A DNA stretch of 64,000 nucleotides from Bacillota bacterium (GTDB taxonomy: Bacteria; Bacillota; Clostridia; Tissierellales; Peptoniphilaceae): assembly GCA_028724185.1 (NCBI GenBank), contig JAQYDN010000006.1:33853-97852 (forward strand), read 5' to 3'. Shown here piece after piece: positions 27,385-35,852 of the stretch. Numbering within the stretch: the first letter of the stretch is position 1; every line of letters starts with the position of its first letter. Under the pieces are notes generated by a model, which saw only the letters and a program-made list of their open reading frames with translations, ran no database searches and was not told the origin of the DNA. Both the position numbers and the translations under genes were made by a program.

Positions 27385-28383
27385 ATGGCAACTATTTTAG
27401 GTTCTATCTTTGTCTTTGTATTGATTATTGCGCTGCACGAATTCGGCCACTTTGCCATGGCCAAATTCGTCGGCATACGCGTCAATGAATTTTCAATCGG
27501 CATGGGACCTTTGCTAGCGAAACGTCAAAAAAACGAAACGCAATACAGCCTTCGCGCCATCCCCATGGGAGGGTATGTCGCGATGGAAGGCGAGGAGAGC
27601 GATTCCGACGATCCGCGGGCGTTTAACAATGCGCGCTTGCCGCATCGCGCGGCGGTCGTCGCGAGCGGGGCGATGATGAACTTCGTACTCGCCGTCGTCG
27701 CCTTTATGCTCTTTATGCTGATCAGCGGCTATCCCACGACGGTCGTCCAAGACGTCCTTCCCAATTCTCCGGCCTACGAAGCGGGAATTCGACAGGGAGA
27801 CGAATTGCTTTCGATCGACGGGAAGAAAGTTGAGGATTGGGACGCGTTTTCAAAGACGATTGCCTCCTCGGAAGGTTTGACCACCATCGGATTTAAGCGC
27901 GGAAGCGACATCGAGAAAGTCGAGGTGACGCCTAAGCAAAAAGACGGGCGCAGCTACGTCGGGATTCAACCCACAAGCGAGAGACATCCGCTCAGAGCCA
28001 TCAAGGACGGTTTTACGATGACGGGAAAGACGGTCGCGCTCGTGTTCAATGTCTTGGGTCAGCTCTTTCGCGGCGACCTCGGCGTCGATAAGCTATCCGG
28101 GCCGGTCGGCGTCGTAAAAATCATCGGCGATTCCGCCAAGTTCGGATTTTCATCTCTGATGTTTATTACCGCCTATATTTCCGCGAACTTGGGTCTGATG
28201 AATTTGCTGCCCATCCCGGCGTTGGACGGAGGGAAGTTGTTATTTTTACTCATCGAAGGCATTAGCGGAAAACCCGTCAACGAAAAAGTTGAAACGTCGT
28301 TATCCGTCGTAAGTTTTGTTTTGCTTTTCGGACTGATGATCTATGTTACGATATTCGGAGACTTAGCACGATTTATACATTAG
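27385..28383 (+). CDS. rseP: Site-2 membrane metalloprotease RseP/RasP
   Basis: RseP-family enzymes cut membrane-spanning substrates such as anti-sigma factors and leftover signal peptides. The 332-residue product shows HEFGH in the first membrane segment (near residues 18-22), a PDZ domain around residues 115-185, and the second catalytic motif NLLPIPALDGGKLLF with the metal-binding Asp. GGAGG precedes the ATG. Confidence 0.95.
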   Translation: MATILGSIFVFVLIIALHEFGHFAMAKFVGIRVNEFSIGMGPLLAKRQKNETQYSLRAIPMGGYVAMEGEESDSDDPRAFNNARLPHRAAVVASGAMMNFVLAVVAFMLFMLISGYPTTVVQDVLPNSPAYEAGIRQGDELLSIDGKKVEDWDAFSKTIASSEGLTTIGFKRGSDIEKVEVTPKQKDGRSYVGIQPTSERHPLRAIKDGFTMTGKTVALVFNVLGQLFRGDLGVDKLSGPVGVVKIIGDSAKFGFSSLMFITAYISANLGLMNLLPIPALDGGKLLFLLIEGISGKPVNEKVETSLSVVSFVLLFGLMIYVTIFGDLARFIH

Positions 28384-28398
28384 AAAGGACGAGATTTC

Positions 28399-29451
28399 TT
28401 GGCAACTTATACGAGACAAATTGCCGTCGGCGACGTCTTGATCGGAGGAGGAGCCCCCGTCAGTGTTCAGTCGATGACGAATACGAAGACGAAAGATGCG
28501 CACTCGACGATCGAACAAATTCATCGTTTGGAAGAGGCGGGCTGCGATATTATACGTCTCGCCGTAAACGACGATGACGATGCAAAGGCGCTCGATACGA
28601 TTATTCCGGCGATCCGTATTCCCGTCATCGCCGAAATTCAATTCGATTACCGTTTGGCGCTTTATGCCGTCGAACATCGCGTTCACGGTTTAAGGCTCAA
28701 TCCGGGAAATATCGGAGCGGAGTGGAAGATTAAAGAAGTCGCCGAAGCCTGTAAAGACGCCGGCATCTCGATTCGCGTCGGCGTCAACTCGGGTTCGGTT
28801 AAAGAGGAATTCATCGAGAAATACCACGGAATCAATCCCAATTCCATCGTCGAATCCGCGTTGGAAGAAATTGATATTCTAGAAAAATACAACTTGCGCG
28901 ATATTAAAGTTTCCTTAAAATCGTCCGACGTGCGCCAATCCGTCGAAAGCTATCGACAGTTTGCGAAAGTGTCCGACTATCCTCTGCACCTCGGGATTAC
29001 CGAGGCGGGGTCCCGTATGAGCGGCATCGTCAAGTCGTCGGTGGGGATTGGCGCGCTCTTACTCGACGATATCGGCGACACCATCCGCGTCTCTTTGACG
29101 GGGGACCCGGTCGAGGAAGTGCGATGCGGAATTCAAATTCTAAAGAGCATCGGCCTTCGAAATGACGGCGTCGACATCGTCTCCTGCCCGACCTGTGGTC
29201 GGACGGAGATCGATTTAATCGGCATCGCCGAAGAAGCCGAAAAGCGTCTGGAAGCTATCGGCTACCAAGGCAAGGTTGCCATCATGGGATGTCGCGTCAA
29301 CGGACCCGGCGAAGCGAGAGAAGCCGACTACGGCATTACCGGCGGCAACGGACGCGGCGTCATCTTTAAAAAGGGCGAAGTGATTCGATCGGTCGACGAA
29401 GCGAAATTGATCGATGCGCTCATCGACGTCATAGAGAGGGATCGATTGTAA
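28399..29451 (+). CDS. ispG: 4-hydroxy-3-methylbut-2-en-1-yl diphosphate synthase IspG
   Basis: IspG (GcpE) is a [4Fe-4S] enzyme that converts MEcPP to HMBPP in the MEP isoprenoid pathway. The 350-residue product has the early GDVLIGGGAPVSVQSMTNT stretch and the iron-sulfur cysteines in SCPTCGRTE and MGCRVNGPGEA. The start is TTG at 28399 with GAAAGGA upstream. Its TAA shares its last base with the polC ATG. The presence of ispG indicates the MEP route. Confidence 0.95.
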   Translation: MATYTRQIAVGDVLIGGGAPVSVQSMTNTKTKDAHSTIEQIHRLEEAGCDIIRLAVNDDDDAKALDTIIPAIRIPVIAEIQFDYRLALYAVEHRVHGLRLNPGNIGAEWKIKEVAEACKDAGISIRVGVNSGSVKEEFIEKYHGINPNSIVESALEEIDILEKYNLRDIKVSLKSSDVRQSVESYRQFAKVSDYPLHLGITEAGSRMSGIVKSSVGIGALLLDDIGDTIRVSLTGDPVEEVRCGIQILKSIGLRNDGVDIVSCPTCGRTEIDLIGIAEEAEKRLEAIGYQGKVAIMGCRVNGPGEAREADYGITGGNGRGVIFKKGEVIRSVDEAKLIDALIDVIERDRL

Positions 29452-32400
29452 TGCGACAAATCGGCGGTTCATCCGAACAAGCGTTGACGGAATTTTTATC
29501 GAAGGAGAATCCGTCTATTTCAAAACTTGTCTACCACAAGCGTAAAAAGACGATCACCGTGTACATGGACGGTCGAGAGGACGATCGTTGTCGTGATCTG
29601 AAAGAATTGATGGCCTCGTGTTATGCGGGGCTTTCGATTAACATTCACGCGGAAAAACCGTCCATCGCGGCGAAGGAGATGAGTCGCGACGAAATTTATC
29701 AATTCGTACGGGAACAAGTGACCTCGTCGGAGGCGTGGTTTAACAAAGATTGCTTTCAATTAGAGGCGAATATTTTGACGATTCGCGTTCCGAATGCCAC
29801 GGTCGAGAAAAATATCTCTTCTTTGCCGCTGAGCGACATGCTGTATGAAAAGACGGGCGTATTGTATAAGATCAATTGTTGTCTGCCCGAGGATCACTGC
29901 GCACTGAGCGATTTGAGCGAAAAAATCGATACCGAGGAGACCGCCTTTCGGACAAAATTTGAAAAAGAGGTCGTAAAAACGACCGCCACAGAATCCCCTA
30001 AAAGTAAGGAGAGTGGCGGCGTCTACGCCTACGGCAAAGACAAATTTGAGGCCGTAACGCCGCTCGACATGTGTCGCCCCGGCGAAATGGTCACCGTGTC
30101 GGGGGTCATCTTTTCGCAGGAATCGCGACCCATTAAAAACGACAAGACGTTATTCATTCTTTCGATTTACGACGGTCACGATAGTCGAAACGTCAAGGCG
30201 TTTGTAAAGAATCAAGAGGCGGGCGACTTCAAACAAACCTTTGGAGAAAATGTTCCGATCATGGTTCACGGGAAGTTTGAATTCGACAGTTTCGATCGAA
30301 ACGAAAGTATTATGGCGAGAAACATCAAGTTGACGAATAAAGCTGAGCCGACGGACGATGCGAGCGAGACGCGCATCGAATTCCACGTTCACACGAAAAT
30401 GAGTAATATGGACGGTACACATTCGATCGGCGATTTCGCCAAGAGAGCGAAGCATTGGGGACACGAGGCGATCGCCATCACCGACGACAATGTCGTCCAG
30501 GGGTATCCCGATGCCATGAGTGCGGCGAAGAAATATGATATTCGCATCCTCTACGGCGTCGATGCGGACGTCGTCGACGACGAGGCGCATATTTTCAACA
30601 ATCCGGACGGACGAGGGCACGATTTAAGTTACGTCGTCTTCGACTTGGAGACGACGGGATTTTCCCCGCGTTACGACGAGATTACCGAAATCGGCGCCGT
30701 AAAAATTAAAGAAGGTCGCATCATCGACCGTTTTTCCACATTCGTCAACCCCGAGCGGCCCATTCCCCAAAAGGTGTCGGAGCTTACGAATATCACCGAC
30801 GAGATGGTGGCGGATGCCGAGACGATCGGCGAAGTCTTGCCGAAATTTGAGGCCTTCGTAGGCGATTCGATCTTAGTCGCACACAACGCCTCCTTCGACT
30901 CGCGCTTTATCGAGTTCAGGCGCGGCGAAAAGGCGAAATACCCGACCATCGATACACTGCTTTTATCGCAATGTCTCGACCTCAAGGTCAAGAATTTTAA
31001 ATTGGGTACGCTCGCAAAGCGTTTCGGCATCTCACTTCAAGGTGCGCATCGCGCCGTAAACGATGCGGAAGCGACGGCGGAGCTCTTTTTACACTTACAA
31101 CGACTAGCGGCCAAGGCGGGGGTGACGAGTCCGGAGTCGTACAACAACCTGCGGCACCCGCAGCCCGAAAAATTATTTCCCGATAAATTGACGCTCTTTC
31201 CTAAAAATTTAGAGGGACTGACGATTCTCTATCGCCTGATTTCAAAATCTCATACCGAAAACTTTTTCAGGACGGCCAGGATGCTGACCTCGGATATCGG
31301 GCGGTATCGCGATTACTTTGTTATCGGATCGGGGGGCGAGGAAGGTCGCCTGATCGACAGCTACCTGCGCGGCGCCGATGAGGGAGAATTAGCGTCGATC
31401 CTCTCCGGTTTGGACTACGTCGAGGTATCGCCGCCTGCGCGCTACGGAAAGAGCTATCGAGACGGGTTGTTGCGTTCTGAAGAGGACGCCGAGGCGATGA
31501 TTCGGGATTTGATCGAACTCGCCGATCGCGAGGGCGTGCCGGTTATCGCATCGGCCAATGTCCGCTATCTCGATCGAAGCGATGAAACGTATTTGCGAAT
31601 TCTCGAATATTCGAAATTTAGAGGACGTGCCTTTACCAACGAAGGTGCCTTCTTTATGTCGACAGATGAGATGCTCGATGCCTTCTCATTTATGGGAGAT
31701 CGGGCGCGCGAATTCGTCGTCGACAATCCGAAAAAGGTTATGGGCATGCTCGAGGCGATTCAACCGATCCCGTCGGGCAAATTTCCGCCCGAGATTAAAA
31801 ACGCCGACGTCGATTTGAAGCGCGACGCGCTGAATCGGGCAAAGTCGATCTACGGCGACCCTCTGCCGGATATCGTCAGTGAGCGCTTGGATAAAGAGCT
31901 CGACAGCATTATCGGCAACGGTTACGCCGTTATGTATAGAATTGCGCAACAGCTCGTTCAAAAATCGAACGACGACGGATTCTACGTCGGTTCGCGGGGG
32001 TCGGTCGGCTCGTCTTTTGTCGCGACGATGACGGGCATCACCGAGGTCAATCCCTTGGCGCCGCACTACGTCTGCCCGAACTGTCAATATAGCGAATTTG
32101 TCGAGGACAAGATTTACAGCACGGGATTCGACCTTCCGAAGAAGAATTGTCCCCACTGCGGCACGCCCCTACACCGCGACGGACACAAGATTCCGTTTGA
32201 GGTCTTTTTAGGCTTTTACGGCGACAAGGAGCCGGACATCGACTTAAACTTCGCGGGCGAGTATCAACCCGAGGCGCATCAATTTATCGAAGATTACTTC
32301 GGCGAAGGCTATGTTTTTCGCGCCGGGACGATCGGCACACTGGCAGAAAAGACTGCTTTCGGTCTCGTTAAAAAATATTTGGAAGAAAACGGAATCGACA

Positions 32401-33680
32401 GAAATCCCGTCGACATTTTCCGACTCGCGAAGGGAATCGAGGGCGTTAAGCGCACCAGCGGGCAACACCCAGGCGGCATTATGATCGTGCCGAAGGACGA
32501 AGATATTCACCACTTTACGCCGATTCAGTACCCCGCCGACGAAAAAAAGAAAAATGTCATCACGACCCACTTCGACTACCACTCGATCAGCGAAAATATT
32601 TTAAAATTGGACATTCTCGGTCACGATGCGCCCTCGATCTTGCGTATGCTCGAAGACTTGACAGGCGTCGACATGAACGATGTGGATGTCAACGATAAGA
32701 ATGTGATGAGTTTGTTTACGGGAATCGGCGCGTTGAATATCGACGAGGAGCTCTTTACATTCGACACCGGCACCCTGGGCATTCCCGAGTTCGGTACGGA
32801 TTTTGTCGTGCGCATGCTCCTGGATACGAAACCGTCGACCTTCGGCGAACTCGTCAACATCTCCGGTCTCTCTCACGGCACCGACGTTTGGACCGGAAAC
32901 GCTCAGGAACTCGTGCACTCCAACAGAGCGACGATTTCCGAGGTCATCAGTACGCGCGAGGACATTATGAACTATCTCATCCTCGCCGGCGCGGAGAATA
33001 AAGTAGCTTTCGACACGATGGAGGCCGTCCGCAAGGGGCGGGGGCTGCCGGAAAAATACATGGACGTTTTGGAGACGCTGGAGGTACCGGAGTGGTATTT
33101 CGACAGCTGTAAAAAGATTAAATATATGTTCCCGCGCGCCCACGCCGTCGCCTACGTCCTGACGAGTATACGAATCGCCTGGTACAAGGTCTATTATCCG
33201 CTCGCTTTTTACGCGTCCTACTTTACGACGAAGTTAAGCGACTTAAACGGGGACCTCTTAGTCGGCGGTTTCCAAGCGGTCAAGAGGCGCATGGAACAAA
33301 TTGATGCACTGGGCAAGAACGCGACCAAAAAAGAACAGGAAGAATATTCTATTTTGCGCGTCGTCCTCGAAATGTTTGCGCGCGGATATGAATTTGAACC
33401 GATCCGCCTGGACTTGTCGCACTACGAAAAGTTCGACGTTCACGAAGGAAAGGTACTGCTTCCCTTAAGCTCGCTTTCGGGGATCGGAAGGACGGTGGCT
33501 AAGGAAATCTACGACGAGTATCGCGAGAGACCGTTTCTCTCGGTAGAAGATATGATCAAGCGCACGGGCGCCTCCAAAGCTGTCGTCGAAGCGCTTGACA
33601 TGCACGGCGCGTTGGAGGGTCTGCCGAAAGATAACCAGTTAAGTATGCTCGATCTTATTGGATCTCGAGCCAAAATATGA
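29451..33680 (+). CDS. polC: DNA polymerase III alpha subunit, PolC type
   Basis: PolC is the replicative polymerase of low-GC Gram-positives, with built-in proofreading. The 1409-residue protein has an N-terminal region and an OB fold (about 205-300), a PHP domain beginning HVHTKMSNMDGTHS, split by the DEDDh exonuclease (VFDLETTGFSPRYDEITEIG; AHNASFDSRF; HRAVNDAEA), then the polymerase core with GSRGSVGSSFVA, a zinc motif (CPNC...CPHCG) and the catalytic acidic motif EPDIDLNFAGE. Its last bases contain the promoter of the next operon. Length is normal. Confidence 0.97.
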   Translation: MRQIGGSSEQALTEFLSKENPSISKLVYHKRKKTITVYMDGREDDRCRDLKELMASCYAGLSINIHAEKPSIAAKEMSRDEIYQFVREQVTSSEAWFNKDCFQLEANILTIRVPNATVEKNISSLPLSDMLYEKTGVLYKINCCLPEDHCALSDLSEKIDTEETAFRTKFEKEVVKTTATESPKSKESGGVYAYGKDKFEAVTPLDMCRPGEMVTVSGVIFSQESRPIKNDKTLFILSIYDGHDSRNVKAFVKNQEAGDFKQTFGENVPIMVHGKFEFDSFDRNESIMARNIKLTNKAEPTDDASETRIEFHVHTKMSNMDGTHSIGDFAKRAKHWGHEAIAITDDNVVQGYPDAMSAAKKYDIRILYGVDADVVDDEAHIFNNPDGRGHDLSYVVFDLETTGFSPRYDEITEIGAVKIKEGRIIDRFSTFVNPERPIPQKVSELTNITDEMVADAETIGEVLPKFEAFVGDSILVAHNASFDSRFIEFRRGEKAKYPTIDTLLLSQCLDLKVKNFKLGTLAKRFGISLQGAHRAVNDAEATAELFLHLQRLAAKAGVTSPESYNNLRHPQPEKLFPDKLTLFPKNLEGLTILYRLISKSHTENFFRTARMLTSDIGRYRDYFVIGSGGEEGRLIDSYLRGADEGELASILSGLDYVEVSPPARYGKSYRDGLLRSEEDAEAMIRDLIELADREGVPVIASANVRYLDRSDETYLRILEYSKFRGRAFTNEGAFFMSTDEMLDAFSFMGDRAREFVVDNPKKVMGMLEAIQPIPSGKFPPEIKNADVDLKRDALNRAKSIYGDPLPDIVSERLDKELDSIIGNGYAVMYRIAQQLVQKSNDDGFYVGSRGSVGSSFVATMTGITEVNPLAPHYVCPNCQYSEFVEDKIYSTGFDLPKKNCPHCGTPLHRDGHKIPFEVFLGFYGDKEPDIDLNFAGEYQPEAHQFIEDYFGEGYVFRAGTIGTLAEKTAFGLVKKYLEENGIDRNPVDIFRLAKGIEGVKRTSGQHPGGIMIVPKDEDIHHFTPIQYPADEKKKNVITTHFDYHSISENILKLDILGHDAPSILRMLEDLTGVDMNDVDVNDKNVMSLFTGIGALNIDEELFTFDTGTLGIPEFGTDFVVRMLLDTKPSTFGELVNISGLSHGTDVWTGNAQELVHSNRATISEVISTREDIMNYLILAGAENKVAFDTMEAVRKGRGLPEKYMDVLETLEVPEWYFDSCKKIKYMFPRAHAVAYVLTSIRIAWYKVYYPLAFYASYFTTKLSDLNGDLLVGGFQAVKRRMEQIDALGKNATKKEQEEYSILRVVLEMFARGYEFEPIRLDLSHYEKFDVHEGKVLLPLSSLSGIGRTVAKEIYDEYRERPFLSVEDMIKRTGASKAVVEALDMHGALEGLPKDNQLSMLDLIGSRAKI

Positions 33681-33686
33681 TATACT
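33658..33686 (+). promoter_or_regulatory. Promoter of the rimP-nusA-infB operon
   Basis: TTGGAT (33658-33663), 17 bp, TATACT (33681-33686), preceded by TGA (extended -10). It overlaps the last codons and the stop of polC. Confidence 0.75.
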
Positions 33687-33720
33687 GAAGAGAAGAAAGA
33701 AGAAAGATAGAAGTTTGGCA

Positions 33721-33749
33721 CTAGAGTGGGGCTCCCACTCTAGTTTTTT
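33721..33749 (+). terminator. Leader terminator hairpin in front of rimP-nusA
   Basis: CTAGAGTGGG and CCCACTCTAG (33721-33730 and 33734-33743) form a perfect ten-pair stem on the loop GCT, followed by six T residues. It lies between the operon promoter and rimP, so it is a transcription attenuator in the leader. NusA, encoded downstream, is itself a termination factor, which makes autogenous control plausible. Confidence 0.8.
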
Positions 33750-33764
33750 ATGGGAGGTGAGTTC

Positions 33765-34232
33765 TTGAAACGTTCTCAAGTACGCGAAAAAATATCGACT
33801 GCTGCCGAAGAAGCTGCAGCGGAGCACGGGTATGAAGTGGTGGAAGTCGAAATTACCAATAAACAACCGATACGCGTGATCGTGACGGTTTTTAATAAAG
33901 AAGGTACGGATATCGACGTTTGTGCCGATATTTCGAGATCCATTAACGACAGGATCGGCGACGAATTGGACGCGTTGTTTAAAGACAAGTATACGCTCGA
34001 AGTGCAATCCCCGGGACTGGATCGACCCATCCGCACCGTCGATGATTATCGAAGAAATTTGGGAAATAAGGTCGAGGTTCATCTTTATAAAAAAATCAAC
34101 AACCAAAAAGAATATATAGGTATTTTGACGGATTATGACGATGATACGGTCGACATCCGCGATGAAAACGGAACTATTGTCACCTTCGATTCAAAATCCA
34201 TCTCACTTATGCGACAGGTCATTGAATTTTAG
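33765..34232 (+). CDS. rimP: Ribosome maturation factor RimP
   Basis: RimP assists 30S subunit assembly. The 155-residue product has the N-terminal VVEVEITNKQPIRVIVTVFNKEG fold and the family signature YTLEVQSPGLDRPIRT, then a small SH3-like C-terminal domain. I chose TTG 33765, preceded by GGGAGGTGA with correct spacing; the in-frame ATG at 33750 lies before that site, in the leader hairpin. Confidence 0.94.
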   Translation: MKRSQVREKISTAAEEAAAEHGYEVVEVEITNKQPIRVIVTVFNKEGTDIDVCADISRSINDRIGDELDALFKDKYTLEVQSPGLDRPIRTVDDYRRNLGNKVEVHLYKKINNQKEYIGILTDYDDDTVDIRDENGTIVTFDSKSISLMRQVIEF

Positions 34233-34249
34233 GAGGCAATGAAAAAGCA

Positions 34250-35548
34250 ATGAATGAAGAGTTTATTTTGGCTCTGAAGCAATTGGAAGATGAAAAAGGC
34301 ATTGAAGAAGAAGTTATTTTGGATGCGCTGGAGACCGCTCTTATTTCCAGTTACAAGAAAAACTTCGGTACGGCGCAAAATGTAGAGGTTCATATCGACC
34401 GGGAGACGGGGAAAATAACCGTATCGGCCGAAAAGGAGGTCGTCGAGGACGTCTACGACGAAAATACCGAAATCAGCATCGACGATGCCAGGAAAATTAA
34501 CCCGCGTTTCGAAGTGGGCGACATTTACTACGAGGCCGTCAATCCCGGTAAATTCGGACGCATCGCCGCACAGACGGCGCGCCAAGTCGTCATTCAGCGT
34601 ATTAAGGACGCCGAAAGAGACGTCATCTACGACGATTACGCCGATCGCGAAAACGAGATTATCACCTGTGACGTCCAACGCGTCAACAAGGGAAATGTCT
34701 TTGTCGACCTCGGAAAGACGGAGGCCATCTTGCCGGTTTCCGAACAGACGCCGGGGGAAACGTACGAGCAGGGCGATCGCTATAAGATGTTGATCTTGGA
34801 AGTCAACCGTCAACCCAAGGGACCGCAGATCGTCTTATCGAGGAGTCATCCGAATCTCGTACGTCGTCTTTTCGAGTTGGAAGTGCCGGAGATACACGAC
34901 GGCGTCGTCGAGATTTATTCCATCGCACGCGAAGCCGGCAGCCGGACGAAGATCGCCGTCTTTTCAAAGGATGAATCCGTCGATCCGCTCGGCGCATGTG
35001 TCGGATTTAAGGGAAGCCGGGTAAAGACTATCGTCGACGAGTTACACGACGAAAAAATTGATATCGTCATTTGGGAAAAAGATATCGCCGCCTTCATCGG
35101 CAACGCACTGAGCCCGTCGAAGGTCGTCGACGTCTTTATTAATCAAAAAGAAAAGGCGGCCATCGTGATCGTTCCCGACTATCAGTTGTCTTTGGCGATC
35201 GGCAGAGAGGGGCAAAATGCCCGATTGGCTGCGAAACTCACAAACTGGAAGATCGATATTAAATCGGAAACGCAGTTCAGCGAATATCTCGATTCGATCG
35301 ATATGACGAGCGACGAATTCCGCTTAAAATTTGAGACGACGGCACCCGAGGAAGATGACGAAGAGGCCGAGATGACGAGTTCAGCCGTTGAAGCCGACGA
35401 GCCGAGTTACGACAACTTTGCCAGCATCGAAGGACTGACGGGCATGGACCTTTCGAATTTATTTGAAGATGCATCGTCCGAAGAGGACGAGGAATTAGAA
35501 GAGACCTCGGAACCTGAAGATTCTACGGAGATAGAGGACGAGGAGTAA
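34250..35548 (+). CDS. nusA: Transcription termination/antitermination protein NusA
   Basis: NusA binds RNA polymerase and modulates pausing and termination. The 432 residues contain the N-terminal polymerase-binding domain, an S1 domain (VQRVNKGNVFVDLGKTEAIL), and KH1 and KH2 with GFKGSRVKTIVDEL and AIGREGQNARLAAKLT. The tail after about residue 365 is highly acidic and replaces the AR repeats of Proteobacteria. AGGAGG lies 13 bp before the ATG, and the 4-codon frame MKKQ overlaps the start. Confidence 0.96.
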   Translation: MNEEFILALKQLEDEKGIEEEVILDALETALISSYKKNFGTAQNVEVHIDRETGKITVSAEKEVVEDVYDENTEISIDDARKINPRFEVGDIYYEAVNPGKFGRIAAQTARQVVIQRIKDAERDVIYDDYADRENEIITCDVQRVNKGNVFVDLGKTEAILPVSEQTPGETYEQGDRYKMLILEVNRQPKGPQIVLSRSHPNLVRRLFELEVPEIHDGVVEIYSIAREAGSRTKIAVFSKDESVDPLGACVGFKGSRVKTIVDELHDEKIDIVIWEKDIAAFIGNALSPSKVVDVFINQKEKAAIVIVPDYQLSLAIGREGQNARLAAKLTNWKIDIKSETQFSEYLDSIDMTSDEFRLKFETTAPEEDDEEAEMTSSAVEADEPSYDNFASIEGLTGMDLSNLFEDASSEEDEELEETSEPEDSTEIEDEE

Positions 35549-35560
35549 TTGGAGAGACCG

Positions 35561-35830
35561 ATGAAAAAGCCTAAAAAAATACCTTTGCGTAAGTGTATTG
35601 GGTGCTCGGAATCGAAACCGAAGCAAGAAATGATACGTATTGTTAAGAACAAAGATGACGAGGTCTTTATAGATGAGACCGGAAAAGCGAACGGACGCGG
35701 AGCGTATATCTGTAAAGATATCAAATGCTTCGAAAGGGCACAAAAGTCGAAGGCCTTTCAAAAGGCATTCGGACAAAACGTGTCGCAAGAGATGATGGAG
35801 ACATTACGTCGAGCTTTGACGGATCTATAG
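35561..35830 (+). CDS. rnpM: YlxR/RnpM family RNA-binding protein
   Basis: The 89-residue protein belongs to DUF448 (YlxR), recently linked to RNase P modulation. It has the conserved RKCIGCSESKPKQEMIRIV start, GRGAYIC and CFERAQKSKAFQKAF. I chose the ATG at 35561 after GGAGAG; the in-frame TTG at 35549 follows the nusA stop but has no site of its own. The gene usually found next, ylxQ (an L7Ae-like protein), is absent. Confidence 0.88.
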   Translation: MKKPKKIPLRKCIGCSESKPKQEMIRIVKNKDDEVFIDETGKANGRGAYICKDIKCFERAQKSKAFQKAFGQNVSQEMMETLRRALTDL

Positions 35831-35852
35831 GCCTCTTACAGGAGGTGTTCTC

